DNA from: Cellulomonas hominis
GTDB taxonomy: Bacteria > Actinomycetota > Actinomycetes > Actinomycetales > Cellulomonadaceae
DNA: 64,000 nt
Reading direction: 5' to 3'
NCBI RefSeq assembly: GCF_901521055.1
Contig: NZ_CABEGA010000013.1
Coordinates: forward strand, 1-64,000
The notes under the pieces are model-generated. The model searched no databases and was not told the DNA's origin. It saw nothing but the letters and a program-made list of their open reading frames with translations. Position 1 is the first letter of the stretch. Each line of letters starts with the position of its first letter. A program made the translations under genes and the position numbers. This document shows positions 52,596 through 64,000 of the stretch, one piece after another.

Positions 52596-53093
52596 TCAGT
52601 GCTGGTCGTAGCCCGCGTCGATCGCGCGCTGGCGGGAGCGCTCGATCTCCGCCTCGGCCTCGGCGCGGCCGGTCCAGTGCGCGCCCTCGACGGACTTGCC
52701 GGGCTCGAGGTCCTTGTAGACCTCGAAGAAGTGCTGGATCTCCAGGCGGTGGAAGTCCGACACGTCGTCGATGTCCTGGCGCCACGCGGCCCGCTGGTCA
52801 CCGGTCGGCACGCACAGCACCTTGTCGTCGCCGCCGGCTTCGTCCCGCATGCGGAACATGCCGAGCGCGCGGCACCGGATCAGGCAGCCGGGGAACGTGG
52901 GCTCCTCGAGCAGCACCAGCGCGTCCAGCGGGTCGCCGTCCTCGCCGAGGGTGCCGTCGATGAAGCCGTAGTCGTCCGGGTACCGGGTCGAGGTGAACAG
53001 CATGCGGTCGAGCCGGATCCGGCCGGTCGCATGGTCCACCTCGTACTTGTTCCGCTGGCCCTTCGGGATCTCGATCGTGACGTCGAACTCCAC
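52596..53093 (-). CDS. ppa: Inorganic pyrophosphatase (family I)
   Basis: The soluble enzyme hydrolyses pyrophosphate and so drives biosynthesis. The 165-residue protein has the family I segments [39 protein letters not shown] (metal-binding Asp residues) and [14 protein letters not shown] at 53093 with AAGGAG upstream. It is divergent from dacB, as is common in actinobacteria. Confidence 0.97.
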   Translation of the reverse strand: MEFDVTIEIPKGQRNKYEVDHATGRIRLDRMLFTSTRYPDDYGFIDGTLGEDGDPLDALVLLEEPTFPGCLIRCRALGMFRMRDEAGGDDKVLCVPTGDQRAAWRQDIDDVSDFHRLEIQHFFEVYKDLEPGKSVEGAHWTGRAEAEAEIERSRQRAIDAGYDQH

Positions 53094-53282
53094 ACCCGCT
53101 CCTTCGTCGCCGCGGTCCGACGCGCGTCGGCCCCGCGGGCAGCTGATCACGGCGGCGTGCCAGGTGGCGGCGCGCCGCGCCTCAGCACCTAGTGTGACGC
53201 ACGGACGGCGACGGCAGGGCCCGGAGCGGTCGACAGGCTCGGGGCCGGCACGGACCGGCAGGCACGGGAAGCAGGTGGGCGG

Positions 53283-54695
53283 GTGGCACGGGCGGCCAGG
53301 ACGGTGGGCGTGACCGCGCTCGTGGCGGTGCTCGCGGCCGGCGGGTACGCCACCGCGGACGCGTACGACGTGGTGCCCGGCGTGGTGACGCTCGCGCCGG
53401 TGCCGGCGCCCGCGGCGCCGTTCCCCGAGGTGCCCGGAGCGGCCGTCGACCCCGCCGGGGCGCAGGTGCTCGCGGACCTCGACGCGGCGGTGCCGGCGCC
53501 CGGCGCGGCGCAGGTGCAGGCGCTCGTGCAGGCGCTGGTCACCGACCCGCGGGTCGGGCCGTCGGCGGGCGTGGTGGTCGCGGACGGGCTGACGGGCGAG
53601 GTGCTGGCCCAGCACGCCGCTGACGCTCCCCGCACGCCCGCGTCGACCGCGAAGCTGGTCACGGGCGTCGCCGCGCTCACCCAGCTCGGGGCGGACCGCA
53701 CGTTCGACACCACGGTGCGGCAGGGCCCGGGAGACCAGATCGTCCTGGTCGGCGGGGGCGACATGATGCTGGCCCCCGGCGCGGGCGACGCGGACGCGGT
53801 GAACGGCCGGGCCGGGCTCGCGGACCTCGCGGCGCAGGTGGCGCTCCAGCTGCGCCTCGTCGGCCGGGACACGGTCTCGCTGGCCGTCGACGACACCCTG
53901 TTCAGCGGCCCGGCGCTCGCCCCGGGCTGGGACCCGGCCGACATCGCGATGGGCTACGTGGCGCCCGTGTCGTCGGTGGCGGTCGACATCGCGAAGATCA
54001 GCGCGGGGGAGTACCCGCCGCGGCACGCCGACCCCGCGATGAACGCTGCCACGGTGCTCGCGGCCCGGCTCGCCGAGGTCGGCATCACGGTCACCGGGAC
54101 GCCGACGCGGGTGCGGGAGCCGGCGACGGGCGACGTGCTCGGCGTCGTGTCCTCCGCCCCGGTCGCCGAGGTCGCGCACTACTTCCTCGACACCTCGGAC
54201 AACACGATCACCGAGGTCGTGGCCCGCATGGTCGCCCTCGACCTGGGGCTGCCCGGGAGCTTCGAGGGCGCGACGCAGGCCGTGCTGCGCACCGTGCAGA
54301 CGCGCGGGGTCGACACCGCGGGCGCCGTGCTCGCCGACGCCTCCGGTCTCGCGGACGGCTCCGCGCTGCCGCCCGACCTGCTGCTGGGCCTGCTGCGGCT
54401 CGTGGTCGACCCCGCGCACCCCGAGCTGCGCGAGGTCGGCACCGGCATGCCGATCGGCGGGCTGACCGGCACCCTCGCGGACCGGTTCACGTCCGGCCCC
54501 GCCACGGGCCTCGTCCGCGCGAAGACGGGCAGCCTCGCCGGGGTGACGTCCCTGGCAGGGCAGGTGCTCGACGCCGACGGCCGGATGCTGCTGTTCGTGC
54601 TGATGGCCGACCAGACCGGCGCGGTCGGGCAGTACCAGCCGCGCCAGGCGCTCGACGGCTTCGTCACCCAGCTCGCGGCCTGCGGCTGCCGCTGA
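53283..54695 (+). CDS. dacB: D-alanyl-D-alanine carboxypeptidase/endopeptidase (PBP4, DacB)
   Basis: The 470-residue S13 penicillin-binding protein has an N-terminal signal/anchor helix, SxxK as STAK (Ser about 121), SxN as SDN (about 305, TSDNTITE) and KTG (about 414, RAKTGSLAG). It trims or cleaves peptidoglycan cross-links outside the membrane. The large insert between SxxK and SxN is typical of class C PBP4. GTG at 53283. First of a run ending in hpt. Confidence 0.93.
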   Translation: MARAARTVGVTALVAVLAAGGYATADAYDVVPGVVTLAPVPAPAAPFPEVPGAAVDPAGAQVLADLDAAVPAPGAAQVQALVQALVTDPRVGPSAGVVVADGLTGEVLAQHAADAPRTPASTAKLVTGVAALTQLGADRTFDTTVRQGPGDQIVLVGGGDMMLAPGAGDADAVNGRAGLADLAAQVALQLRLVGRDTVSLAVDDTLFSGPALAPGWDPADIAMGYVAPVSSVAVDIAKISAGEYPPRHADPAMNAATVLAARLAEVGITVTGTPTRVREPATGDVLGVVSSAPVAEVAHYFLDTSDNTITEVVARMVALDLGLPGSFEGATQAVLRTVQTRGVDTAGAVLADASGLADGSALPPDLLLGLLRLVVDPAHPELREVGTGMPIGGLTGTLADRFTSGPATGLVRAKTGSLAGVTSLAGQVLDADGRMLLFVLMADQTGAVGQYQPRQALDGFVTQLAACGCR

Positions 54696-54761
54696 GGTCC
54701 GGGGACGCCCCGCCGGGGCCGGGCGGCGACGCCGCGCGTGCGGCGTGACTACCGTGGGCGG

Positions 54762-55745
54762 GTGCAGCCGACCGTCGACTGGGACCTGGCCGCCCGGCTC
54801 GCCGCCCGCGCGGTGCGGCCGGGGCCGCCGTCGACGCGCGCCGAGCGGGAGGACGCCGTCGCGGTGCTCCGGGCCGCCGCACCGGTCGCCGCCGGCCACG
54901 TCGCGCGCATCACGGGCCTCGTGCCGGCCGCCGGCGCGACCCGGGACCCCGACGTGCGCGTCGTCGACAGGGCGTCGTGGGCCCGCGCGAACGTGCGCTC
55001 GCTCCGGGCGCTGTCCTCGCGGGTCGGGCTCGCGGAGGAGCGGGGGCTGCGCGGCACCGCGGGCGCGGGGCAGGTCGCCGCGGTGCTCGGGCTGCTCTCC
55101 GGGTCGGTGCTCGGCCAGTACGACCCCTGGGGCGGGCGCGGCACGCTGCTGCTCGTCGCGCCCAACGTCCTGACCGTCGAGCGCTCCCTCGGGGTCGACA
55201 CCGCCGACTTCCGCCTGTGGGTGACGCTGCACGAGCAGACGCACGCGACGCAGTTCGCCGCGGCGCCCTGGCTCGCCGACCACCTGGCAGCGCGGGTGGC
55301 CGTGCTGCTGGCCGACGACGACGCCGCGCCCCACGCCGACGCACCGCGACCCCGGCCGCGGAACCTGCTCGACCTGGTCGACCCGCGGCAGCGCGTCGCG
55401 CTGGACGAGGTCGGCGCGGTGATGGCGCTCCTGGAGGGGCACGCCGACGTGACGATGGACGCCGTCGGGCGCTCCGTCGTGCCGTCGGTCCGCCGGATCC
55501 GCCGCCGGTTCGAGGCACGGCGCAGCGGCGCCCGCGGCACCGGCGGGATGCGGCGGGTCCTGCGCTCCGTGCTCGGCCTCGACGTCAAGCTCGCGCAGTA
55601 CCGCGACGGCGCCGCGTTCGTGAAGGCCGTCCGCCGCCGGGTCGGGACCGACGGGCTGAACGCCGTCTGGTCCGGCCCCGCCGCCCTGCCGAGCGCCGCG
55701 GAGATCGCGGACCCCGCCGCGTGGGTGCACCGGGTGCACGGCTGA
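54762..55745 (+). CDS. DUF2342 zinc-dependent metalloprotease-like protein
   Basis: The 327-residue protein carries a zincin motif [10 protein letters not shown] (about residue 157) and a later Glu-containing [11 protein letters not shown], typical of the DUF2342 family. That family is found between dacB and tilS in actinobacteria and is sometimes labelled F420-biosynthesis-associated. The true substrate is unknown. GTG at 54762 is preferred to the frame's earlier start because it follows GTGGGCGG. It is one base from tilS. Confidence 0.88.
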   Translation: MQPTVDWDLAARLAARAVRPGPPSTRAEREDAVAVLRAAAPVAAGHVARITGLVPAAGATRDPDVRVVDRASWARANVRSLRALSSRVGLAEERGLRGTAGAGQVAAVLGLLSGSVLGQYDPWGGRGTLLLVAPNVLTVERSLGVDTADFRLWVTLHEQTHATQFAAAPWLADHLAARVAVLLADDDAAPHADAPRPRPRNLLDLVDPRQRVALDEVGAVMALLEGHADVTMDAVGRSVVPSVRRIRRRFEARRSGARGTGGMRRVLRSVLGLDVKLAQYRDGAAFVKAVRRRVGTDGLNAVWSGPAALPSAAEIADPAAWVHRVHG

Positions 55746-55746
55746 C

Positions 55747-56838
55747 GTGGCCGGCCCGCACCCCGCGGTCGCCGCCGTCCGCAGCGCCGTCGCCGCCGCG
55801 CTCGCGGACGTCCCGGAGGGGGCGCTCGTGCTCGTCGCCTGCTCCGGGGGCCCCGACTCGCTGGCGCTCGCGGCCGGTGCGGCGTTCGTCGGGGGCCGCG
55901 GCGGCCGGCAGCGCCGGCGGACCGGCGCGGTCGTCGTGGACCACGGCCTCCAGCCCGGCAGCGCCGCGGTCGCGCAGGACGCCGCGGCGGCGTGCCGGGC
56001 GCTCGGGCTCGACCCCGTCGAGGTGGTCGCCGTCGACGCGGGCGGTCCGGGCGGGCCCGAGGCCGCCGCACGGGACGCCCGGTACGCGGCCCTGCACGCC
56101 GCCGCCGGCCGGCACGGCGCGGCCGCGGTGCTGCTCGGGCACACCCGCGACGACCAGGCCGAGGGCGTGCTGCTCGGGCTCGCGCGCGGGTCGGGCGCCC
56201 GGTCGCTCGCGGGGATGCCGCCCGTCCGCGGGGTGCTGCGCCGGCCGCTGCTGGAGGTGACCCGGGAGCAGACCCTGGCCGCGTGCGCCGCACTCGGCCT
56301 CGCGCCCTGGCACGACCCCACCAACACCCCGGCGGGCGACGCGGACCGGGCGCCGCAGCGGTCGCGGGTGCGCACGCGCGTGCTGCCGGTGCTGGAGCGC
56401 GAGCTCGGGCCGGGGGTCGCCGCGGCCCTGGCCCGCACCGCGGCGCTGCTGCGGGAGGACGCCGACGCGCTCGACACGCTGGCGGCGGGGCTGCTCGAGC
56501 GTGCGCTCGTGCCGTCCGGCCCGGGGGAGGTGCTGCTCGACGTCGAGGTGCTCGCCGACGCCCCGGCCGCGCTCCTGGGCCGCGCGCTGCGCACCGCCGT
56601 CGTCCGTGCCGGGTCCCCGCCGGGCGCGGTCAGCCGGGAGCACGTGCGCGCCGTCGCGGGCCTCGTCACCGCGTGGCACGGCCAGGGTCCCCTGCACCTG
56701 CCCGGGCACGTCGAGGCGTCCCGGGCGTGTGGCAGGCTTGCCGTGCGCGAGGGCAGCCGGAGCGGTGCCGCGCGCGAGGCGGTCGGGCGGTCGGCGCCCG
56801 GCCGGAGCGAGACGGACGAGGAGACAGGCGACCGGTGA
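55747..56838 (+). CDS. tilS: tRNA(Ile)-lysidine synthetase TilS
   Basis: TilS adds lysine to C34 of the CAT-anticodon tRNA-Ile so that it reads AUA. The 363-residue protein has the PP-loop [11 protein letters not shown] (about 31-41), [31 protein letters not shown] and [14 protein letters not shown] at 55747, one base after the previous stop. Its own stop overlaps hpt by GTGA. Confidence 0.95.
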   Translation: MAGPHPAVAAVRSAVAAALADVPEGALVLVACSGGPDSLALAAGAAFVGGRGGRQRRRTGAVVVDHGLQPGSAAVAQDAAAACRALGLDPVEVVAVDAGGPGGPEAAARDARYAALHAAAGRHGAAAVLLGHTRDDQAEGVLLGLARGSGARSLAGMPPVRGVLRRPLLEVTREQTLAACAALGLAPWHDPTNTPAGDADRAPQRSRVRTRVLPVLERELGPGVAAALARTAALLREDADALDTLAAGLLERALVPSGPGEVLLDVEVLADAPAALLGRALRTAVVRAGSPPGAVSREHVRAVAGLVTAWHGQGPLHLPGHVEASRACGRLAVREGSRSGAAREAVGRSAPGRSETDEETGDR

Positions 56839-57389
56839 ACGCTGAGGACATGGGCGCGGACCTGGAGCGGGTGCTCCTGACCGAGGAGCAGCTCGGGAAC
56901 CGCCTGGACGAGATCGCCGCCCAGATCGACGCCGACTACGCCGGCCGGGAGATCCTGCTGGTGGGGGTGCTCAAGGGCGCCGTCATGGTGATGGCCGACC
57001 TGGCCCGCCGGATCAGCACGCCGCTGTCGATGGACTGGATGGCGGTGTCCTCGTACGGCTCGGGCACCAAGTCCTCCGGCGTCGTGCGGATCCTCAAGGA
57101 CCTGGACGCCGACCTCACCGGCCGGCACGTGCTGATCGTCGAGGACATCATCGACTCCGGGCTCACGCTGTCCTGGCTGCTGGCGAACCTGCGCAGCCGC
57201 GGCCCGGCGACGGTCGAGATCGCGACGATGCTCCGCAAGCCGGAGGCCGCGAAGGTCGAGGTGGACGTCCGCTACGTCGGGTTCGACATCCCGAACGAGT
57301 TCGTCGTCGGCTTCGGCCTCGACTACGCGGAGAAGTACCGCAACCTGCCGTTCGTCGGCACGCTCGCGCCGCACGTCTACTCCTCCTGA
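56835..57389 (+). CDS. hpt: Hypoxanthine phosphoribosyltransferase
   Basis: Salvages hypoxanthine and guanine to IMP and GMP. The 184-residue protein has [14 protein letters not shown], the [11 protein letters not shown] flexible loop, the PRPP motif [14 protein letters not shown] and the C-terminal [16 protein letters not shown] start overlaps the tilS stop. The next 151 bases lead to ftsH and contain a TAACTT -10-like box at 57481. Confidence 0.97.
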   Translation: MNAEDMGADLERVLLTEEQLGNRLDEIAAQIDADYAGREILLVGVLKGAVMVMADLARRISTPLSMDWMAVSSYGSGTKSSGVVRILKDLDADLTGRHVLIVEDIIDSGLTLSWLLANLRSRGPATVEIATMLRKPEAAKVEVDVRYVGFDIPNEFVVGFGLDYAEKYRNLPFVGTLAPHVYSS

Positions 57390-57540
57390 CGCGCGCGGTG
57401 GGCCGCAGGGGGCCGGCTCGCGGGCGCGACGGGCGTCCTGCCCTGGGCGAACAGAGCCCGCCCACCCCAGGTCCACCGTGTAACTTCGGAGCCTCCACCC
57501 CTGCGACCGGAGGGACGAGGGGGCACGCCCCCGTCTGCCC

Positions 57541-59619
<2,079 letters not shown>

Positions 59620-59621
59620 GC

Positions 59622-60227
59622 GTGACCGGCGGCGACGGCCGCGGCAACCACCGCGTGATCCCGGCGTACGACGCCGCGCGCGCGGAGGCCGCCGTCCGGG
59701 AGCTGCTGCTCGCCGTCGGGGAGGACCCGGAGCGCGAGGGGCTCCGCGAGACCCCGGCCCGCGTGGCGCGGGCCTACAAGGAGATCTTCGCGGGGCTGCG
59801 GCAGGACCCGCGGGACGTGCTCAGCGCGACCTTCGACATCGGTCACGAGGAGATGGTCCTGGTCAAGGACATCGAGGTGTACTCGACCTGCGAGCACCAC
59901 CTCGTGCCGTTCCACGGCGTCGCGCACGTCGGCTACATCCCGAGCCCGAGCGGGCGCGTGACCGGCCTGAGCAAGCTGGCGCGGCTGGTCGACGTCTACG
60001 CCCGGCGCCCGCAGGTGCAGGAGCGGATGACCGGCGAGATCGCGGACGCGCTGGTCGACGTGCTGGAGCCCCGCGGGGTGCTGGTGGTCGTCGAGTGCGA
60101 GCACCTGTGCATGTCGATGCGGGGCGTGCGCAAGCCCGGCTCCCGGACCGTGACGTCCGCCGTGCGCGGGCAGATGCGCGATCCCGCGACCCGCGCCGAG
60201 GCGATGAGCCTCGTCCTGGGCCGCTGA
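59622..60227 (+). CDS. folE: GTP cyclohydrolase I
   Basis: Converts GTP to dihydroneopterin triphosphate, the first folate step. The 201-residue protein has [14 protein letters not shown], zinc ligands in [12 protein letters not shown] and the later Cys in [18 protein letters not shown] at 59622 is chosen because AGGAG is five bases upstream; a GTG at 59616 overlapping the ftsH stop is possible. Followed by folP. Confidence 0.97.
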   Translation: MTGGDGRGNHRVIPAYDAARAEAAVRELLLAVGEDPEREGLRETPARVARAYKEIFAGLRQDPRDVLSATFDIGHEEMVLVKDIEVYSTCEHHLVPFHGVAHVGYIPSPSGRVTGLSKLARLVDVYARRPQVQERMTGEIADALVDVLEPRGVLVVVECEHLCMSMRGVRKPGSRTVTSAVRGQMRDPATRAEAMSLVLGR

Positions 60228-60268
60228 CCCGCCACCGGCTGCCGTCCCCGACCCCCTAGGCTGGCCAC

Positions 60269-61153
60269 GTGCGTCTCCCCTCGCCGCTCCCGGCCCCGCT
60301 GACGGCCGCCGGTCGGGCCGGCCGGGCGCTGGTGATGGGCGTCGTGAACGTGACGCCGGACTCGTTCTCCGACGGCGGGCGCTGGTTCACCCCCGAGGCC
60401 GCGGTCGCGCACGGGCTGCGGCTGCTGGACGACGGCGCCGACCTGCTCGACGTGGGCGGGGAGTCCACCCGGCCGGGCGCCGCGCGGGTCCCCGTCGCCG
60501 AGGAGCTCGACCGGGTGCTGCCCGTGGTCCGGGCGCTCGTGGAGCGCGGCGCCGCCGTCAGCGTGGACACGACTCGCGCGGAGGTCGCGGACGCCGCGGT
60601 CGCCGCGGGCGCCGTCGTGGTCAACGACGTCTCGGGCGGTCTCGCCGACCCGGAGATCCGGGAGGTCGTCGCCCGGACGGGCGTGGTCTACGTGGCGATG
60701 CACTGGCGCGGCCACGCCGACGTGATGGACGGGCTCGCGGACTACGACGACGTGGTGACGGACGTGCGGCGCGAGCTCGCGGACCGGGTCGCCGAGCTGC
60801 GGGCCGCGGGCGTCGGCGACCACCAGGTCGTGCTGGACCCGGGGCTGGGGTTCGCGAAGCCGGGAGCGGCGAACTGGCCGCTGCTCGCACGGCTGCCCGA
60901 GCTGGTCGCCGACGGGTTCCCGGTGCTGGTGGGGGCGTCGCGCAAGCGGTTCCTCGGCCACCTGCTGGCGTCGGACGACGGCACGCCCGCGCCACCCGAG
61001 CAGCGGGACGCGGCCACCGCCGCCGTCTCGGCGCTCGCGGCGGCGTCGGGGGCCTGGTGCGTGCGGGTGCACGAGGCACGAGGTACGGCGGACGCGGTGC
61101 GCGTCGCCGCCCGGTGGACGGCCGCCGCGCCGTCCGGGAAGGACGACCGATGA
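60269..61153 (+). CDS. folP: Dihydropteroate synthase
   Basis: Joins dihydropterin pyrophosphate and p-aminobenzoate. The 294-residue TIM barrel has MGVVNVTPDSFSDGG, DVGGESTRPGA, SVDTTRAEVA, VVNDVSGG and LVGASRKRFLG. GTG at 60269. Its stop overlaps the next start (ATGA). The target enzyme of sulfonamides. Confidence 0.97.
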   Translation: MRLPSPLPAPLTAAGRAGRALVMGVVNVTPDSFSDGGRWFTPEAAVAHGLRLLDDGADLLDVGGESTRPGAARVPVAEELDRVLPVVRALVERGAAVSVDTTRAEVADAAVAAGAVVVNDVSGGLADPEIREVVARTGVVYVAMHWRGHADVMDGLADYDDVVTDVRRELADRVAELRAAGVGDHQVVLDPGLGFAKPGAANWPLLARLPELVADGFPVLVGASRKRFLGHLLASDDGTPAPPEQRDAATAAVSALAAASGAWCVRVHEARGTADAVRVAARWTAAAPSGKDDR

Positions 61154-62481
61154 GCGACGAGGACGTGGTCGGGACGCAGGGGCACCGGCTGGACCGGATC
61201 CGCCTGCTGGGCGTGACCGCAACCGGCTACCACGGGGTGTTCCCGCACGAGCGCCGCGAGGGGCAGACGTTCGTCGCGGACGTCGTCGCGCACCTGGACA
61301 CCCGGCGCGCCGCGGCCACCGACGACCTCGCGCACACGCTGAACTACGGCACGCTCGCCGAGGAGATCGCGGCCGTGCTCGCCGGCGACCCCGCGGACCT
61401 GGTCGAGACCGTCGCCGAGCGGATCGCCGCGACCGTCCTCGCCCACCCCCAGGTGCAGGCCGTCGACGTGGCGGTGCACAAGCCGCAGGCGCCGATCACC
61501 GTGCCGTTCGGTGACGTGGTGGTCGAGGTCCACCGGGACCGCACCTGGCTGCCCGCCGCCGAGCCGGTGGTGCTGGCCCCGGCGACCTCCGTGCCGGACG
61601 GCGTGCCCGCGGCGCCGGCGCCGGTGCTGCCGCCCGCGGACCTGCTCGACGCGTCCCTGCCGTCGGCGCCGGTGGACCTGCCCGCCGCGCCCCCCGGGCC
61701 GGTCGCGGGCGCGGTCGCCGGGACGGGGCACGCCGCCGCGGCCGACCCGCTGGACGACGGCGACGTGGTCGACGCCGAGCTGGTGCAGGACGCCCTCGAC
61801 GTCCCGCCGTCCGAGCCGGTGGAGGTGGTGCTCGCCATCGGGTCGAACCTCGGCGCCGCGCAGGACACCCTGCGGGACGCCGTCGCGGACCTGGCCGCGG
61901 TCCCCGGGCTCGAGGTGGTGGACGTCTCGGCGCTCGCCCGCACCGCGCCCGTCGGCGGCCCGGAGCAGCCGGACTTCCTCAACGCGGTCGTGATCGCCCG
62001 CACCACGCTGTCGCCGCGCGACCTGCTGCGCGCCACCTCCGAGGTCGAGCGGGTGCACGGCCGGGAGCGCACGGTGCACTGGGGCCCCCGGACCCTCGAC
62101 GTCGACATCATCGTGTACGGGCAGGTGTCGGCCGTGACCGACGACCTCGAGCTGCCGCACCCCCGCGCGCACGAGCGGGCGTTCGTGCTCCAGCCCTGGG
62201 CGCAGGTGCGCCCGGACGCGGTGCTGAACGGCCTCGGCGGCGGGCCCGTCGCCGCGCTGGCCGCGACCGCCCCGGACCGCGACGGCGTGCGCTGGCTCGC
62301 GCTCGACTGGCTGACCGCCCCCGTGCCCGCCGCCCTGCCCGACCCGGGCGCCGAGCAGGACGTCACGGTGCAGCCGGCGGTGCGCGAGGACGCCCTGGGG
62401 CCGCTGGATGCCCCGGTGGCCGAACCGCTGGACGACCCGCTGGCCGACCCGTTCGGCCCCGCCGGACGGCTGGACCCCTGA
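61150..62481 (+). CDS. folK: Fused dihydroneopterin aldolase / HPPK (FolB-FolK)
   Basis: One 443-residue protein carries two consecutive folate steps. FolB (about 15-125) shows GYHGVFPHERREGQTF and TLNYGTLAEEIAAVL. After a 95-residue Pro/Ala/Asp linker, FolK (about 227-390) shows LAIGSNLGAAQDTL, RTAPVGGPEQPDFLNAVV and GPRTLDVDIIVYG. A 60-residue Pro/Asp tail follows. The fusion places aldolase and pyrophosphokinase between FolE and FolP in the pathway. Its stop overlaps the next start (TGATG). Confidence 0.95.
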   Translation: MSDEDVVGTQGHRLDRIRLLGVTATGYHGVFPHERREGQTFVADVVAHLDTRRAAATDDLAHTLNYGTLAEEIAAVLAGDPADLVETVAERIAATVLAHPQVQAVDVAVHKPQAPITVPFGDVVVEVHRDRTWLPAAEPVVLAPATSVPDGVPAAPAPVLPPADLLDASLPSAPVDLPAAPPGPVAGAVAGTGHAAAADPLDDGDVVDAELVQDALDVPPSEPVEVVLAIGSNLGAAQDTLRDAVADLAAVPGLEVVDVSALARTAPVGGPEQPDFLNAVVIARTTLSPRDLLRATSEVERVHGRERTVHWGPRTLDVDIIVYGQVSAVTDDLELPHPRAHERAFVLQPWAQVRPDAVLNGLGGGPVAALAATAPDRDGVRWLALDWLTAPVPAALPDPGAEQDVTVQPAVREDALGPLDAPVAEPLDDPLADPFGPAGRLDP

Positions 62482-62978
62482 TGCAGCGGACCCGCCCGAG
62501 GAACCTCGTCCTGGTCGCCGTCGTCACGACGGCCGTCGGGTGGCTGGTCGTGCGCGTCCTGGCGAGCCGCGGCTGGACGCTGCCCCAGGTGCCGTGGGCG
62601 ATGGTCGCCGTCCTGGTGCTGATCGCCGCGGTGGTGCTCGCGATGGGCTGGTCGGTGCGGCAGTACCTGCACGGCAAGCACCCGACGCTCGACCCGATGC
62701 GCGCCGCCCGCACCGCGGTGCTCGCCAAGGCGTCCTGCTACACCGGGGCCCTGCTGGCCGGCTGGTACGCGGCGCAGGTCGTCGACGTGCTCGGCGACCT
62801 GGCCATCGAGGCGCAGCGCGCCCGTGCGGCGTCCGCGGGCCTGGCGGTGCTCGGCGCCCTGGTACTCGCCGGGGTCGGCCTGCTCGTCGAGTGGTTCTGC
62901 CGGGTGCCGCCGCCGGAGGACCCGGAGGAGGCGGCCGGGCCGGCGCCCGACGCCTCGCCGGACGCCGCCGCCGGCTGA
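62481..62978 (+). CDS. DUF3180 membrane protein
   Basis: The 165-residue protein has four helices and the family segments RPRNLVLVAVVTTAVGWLV and HPTLDPMRAARTAVLAKASC, with a Pro/Ala/Asp tail. DUF3180 proteins regularly follow folK in actinobacteria; function unknown. ATG overlaps the folBK stop. Confidence 0.9.
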   Translation: MQRTRPRNLVLVAVVTTAVGWLVVRVLASRGWTLPQVPWAMVAVLVLIAAVVLAMGWSVRQYLHGKHPTLDPMRAARTAVLAKASCYTGALLAGWYAAQVVDVLGDLAIEAQRARAASAGLAVLGALVLAGVGLLVEWFCRVPPPEDPEEAAGPAPDASPDAAAG

Positions 62979-63025
62979 CGACGGGTCCCGCACGCTCCCG
63001 GTACCTGCGATGGGAGGATGACCGC

Positions 63026-63598
63026 ATGACCACGCCCGACGGCGACGCCGCCACCCCGATGCCGGAGCCCGCACCGGTCGCCTCCGCCGCACCCGCGGTC
63101 GCGCCGGTCCGCGAGAGCGAGCCGTTCGAGCCCGCCGGCGTCGACTGGACGCCCGTGTCCCCGCGGCTCGCGACGGCCCGGCTCGTGTCGGGCGTCTCGT
63201 GGCTCGGCGTGCCGCTGGTCGGCCTGGTCGTCGCCGCCGCGCTGTCCGGCCTGGTGTGGCTCTGGGTGGCCGCGGGCGTGCTCGCGGCGTTCACCGCCTG
63301 GGTCGCGTGGCTGGTGCCGCGGCAGGTGCGGGCGCTCGGGTACGCCGAGCGCGCCGACGACCTGCTCCTGCGCAAGGGCATCCTGTTCCGGTCGATGGTC
63401 GTCGTGCCGTACGGCCGGATGCAGTACGTGGACGTCACGGCCGGGCCCCTGGCCCGCAAGCTCGGGATCGCGTCGGTGCAGCTGCACACCGCGTCGCCCG
63501 GCACGGACGCGTCGATCGACGGCCTGCCGACGGCCGAGGCCGCCCGGCTGCGCGACCAGCTGGCGTCGCGCGGCGAGGCCCGACTGGCGGGGCTGTGA
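63026..63598 (+). CDS. PH-domain membrane protein (YdbS-like)
   Basis: The 190-residue protein has a Pro/Ala-rich start, two helices (about 60-105) and a bacterial PH domain (YdbS/DUF304) with LLLRKGILFRSMVVVPYGRMQYVDV and LGIASVQLHTASPG. Such proteins occur as pairs with a larger YdbT-like partner; their role at the membrane is not established. The ATG at 63026 has GGGAGGA upstream. Confidence 0.9.
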   Translation: MTTPDGDAATPMPEPAPVASAAPAVAPVRESEPFEPAGVDWTPVSPRLATARLVSGVSWLGVPLVGLVVAAALSGLVWLWVAAGVLAAFTAWVAWLVPRQVRALGYAERADDLLLRKGILFRSMVVVPYGRMQYVDVTAGPLARKLGIASVQLHTASPGTDASIDGLPTAEAARLRDQLASRGEARLAGL

Positions 63599-64000
63599 CC
63601 GGCGACCACGCCGTGCCCGAGCAGGCGCTGCCCGCGGGCGCCGTGCCCGCCGACGCCGTGCCTGCCGACGCGTCGGGTCCGGCCGAGCCGCCCGCGGACG
63701 ACCTCGCCTGGCGGCGGATGCACCCGGTGACCCCCGCGGTGAAGGGCTGGAAGGTGCTCGTCGCGGCGGTCGCGGTGATCGCCTGGAACGCCGCCGACGA
63801 CGTCCGCGAGCTCGCGGAGTGGCTCGGCCCGCGCACGTGGCTGTTCGTCGTCGGCGCCCTCGTGCTGGTGGCGCTCGTCGGGTTCGGGTACTCGGCGATC
63901 GCCTGGCGGATGACGCGGTTCGCGGTGACGGACGAGGCGGTGCACCTGCGCTCGGGCGTGCTGTTCCGGCAGCAGCGCCAGGCGCGGCTGGACCGGCTGC
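63595..64000 (+). CDS. PH-domain membrane protein (YdbT-like), 5' part
   Basis: The gene starts at GTG 63595, overlapping the YdbS-like stop by GTGA, and runs off the window, so only 135 residues are seen. A Pro/Ala-rich start with an AVPADAVPADA repeat is followed by two helices (about 50-105) and the beginning of a PH domain (VTDEAVHLRSGVLFRQQRQA). The family usually has two or three PH repeats in about 500 residues. Probably co-translated with its partner. Confidence 0.85.
   Translation, partial: MTGDHAVPEQALPAGAVPADAVPADASGPAEPPADDLAWRRMHPVTPAVKGWKVLVAAVAVIAWNAADDVRELAEWLGPRTWLFVVGALVLVALVGFGYSAIAWRMTRFAVTDEAVHLRSGVLFRQQRQARLDRL

Overview
The window is a high-GC chromosomal segment from an actinobacterium. 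GTG starts, 4-base ATGA/GTGA gene overlaps, mycothiol-type enzymes, an FprA-type ferredoxin reductase and the ppa-dacB-tilS-hpt-ftsH-folE-folP-folBK order all fit Micrococcales. A Cellulomonas-like genus is my inference from gene content, not a proven assignment. No integrase, transposase, CRISPR array or rRNA gene was seen.

Left part (about 1-16,000): a type VII (ESX-like) secretion locus on both strands. It carries eccC (-), an eccD-like gene and a zinc-ribbon/RDD/FHA protein (+). A minus-strand operon follows: two WXG100 proteins, a small helical protein, a mycosin protease and a Gly-rich WXG-like candidate substrate. A plus-strand eccD-eccB-mycosin operon closes the locus. eccD and mycosin are both present twice, and I see no eccE. 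A strong hairpin between the WXG100 pair and the rest of its operon probably sets their ratio.

Middle part (16,000-39,500): rarD, fprA, a polar amino-acid ABC importer and htpX. Next is a tightly overlapped four-gene minus-strand operon (WXG-like protein, unknown protein, WXG-headed lipase-like protein, lipoprotein) that looks like a detached type VII effector module. It is followed by yajQ, tRNA-Tyr/Thr/Met with rpmG, and a MaoC-type dehydratase pair. A LacI regulator lies divergent from two tandem MFS transporters, with two near-identical palindromic operators between them. Then come murB, an adenosine deaminase, an ABC exporter with a two-component system, and an aminotransferase.

Right part (39,500-64,000): the conserved tRNA-Trp-secE-nusG-rplK-rplA block ends in a perfect 19-bp terminator. 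After it lie small membrane proteins, a thiamine-binding-like protein, and a RAMA-domain protein with a degenerate nuclease-like head. The metY-metX pair has a candidate leaderless Met/Cys leader peptide and a C-rich leader. A NlpC/P60 hydrolase, ppa, dacB, a DUF2342 metalloprotease, tilS, hpt, ftsH and the folate genes folE, folP and a folB-folK fusion follow. The window ends in a DUF3180 protein and two PH-domain membrane proteins, the last cut by the edge.

Bases 139-205 are an almost pure C tract and may be an assembly problem. Function calls rest on motifs read by eye; no database search was run.
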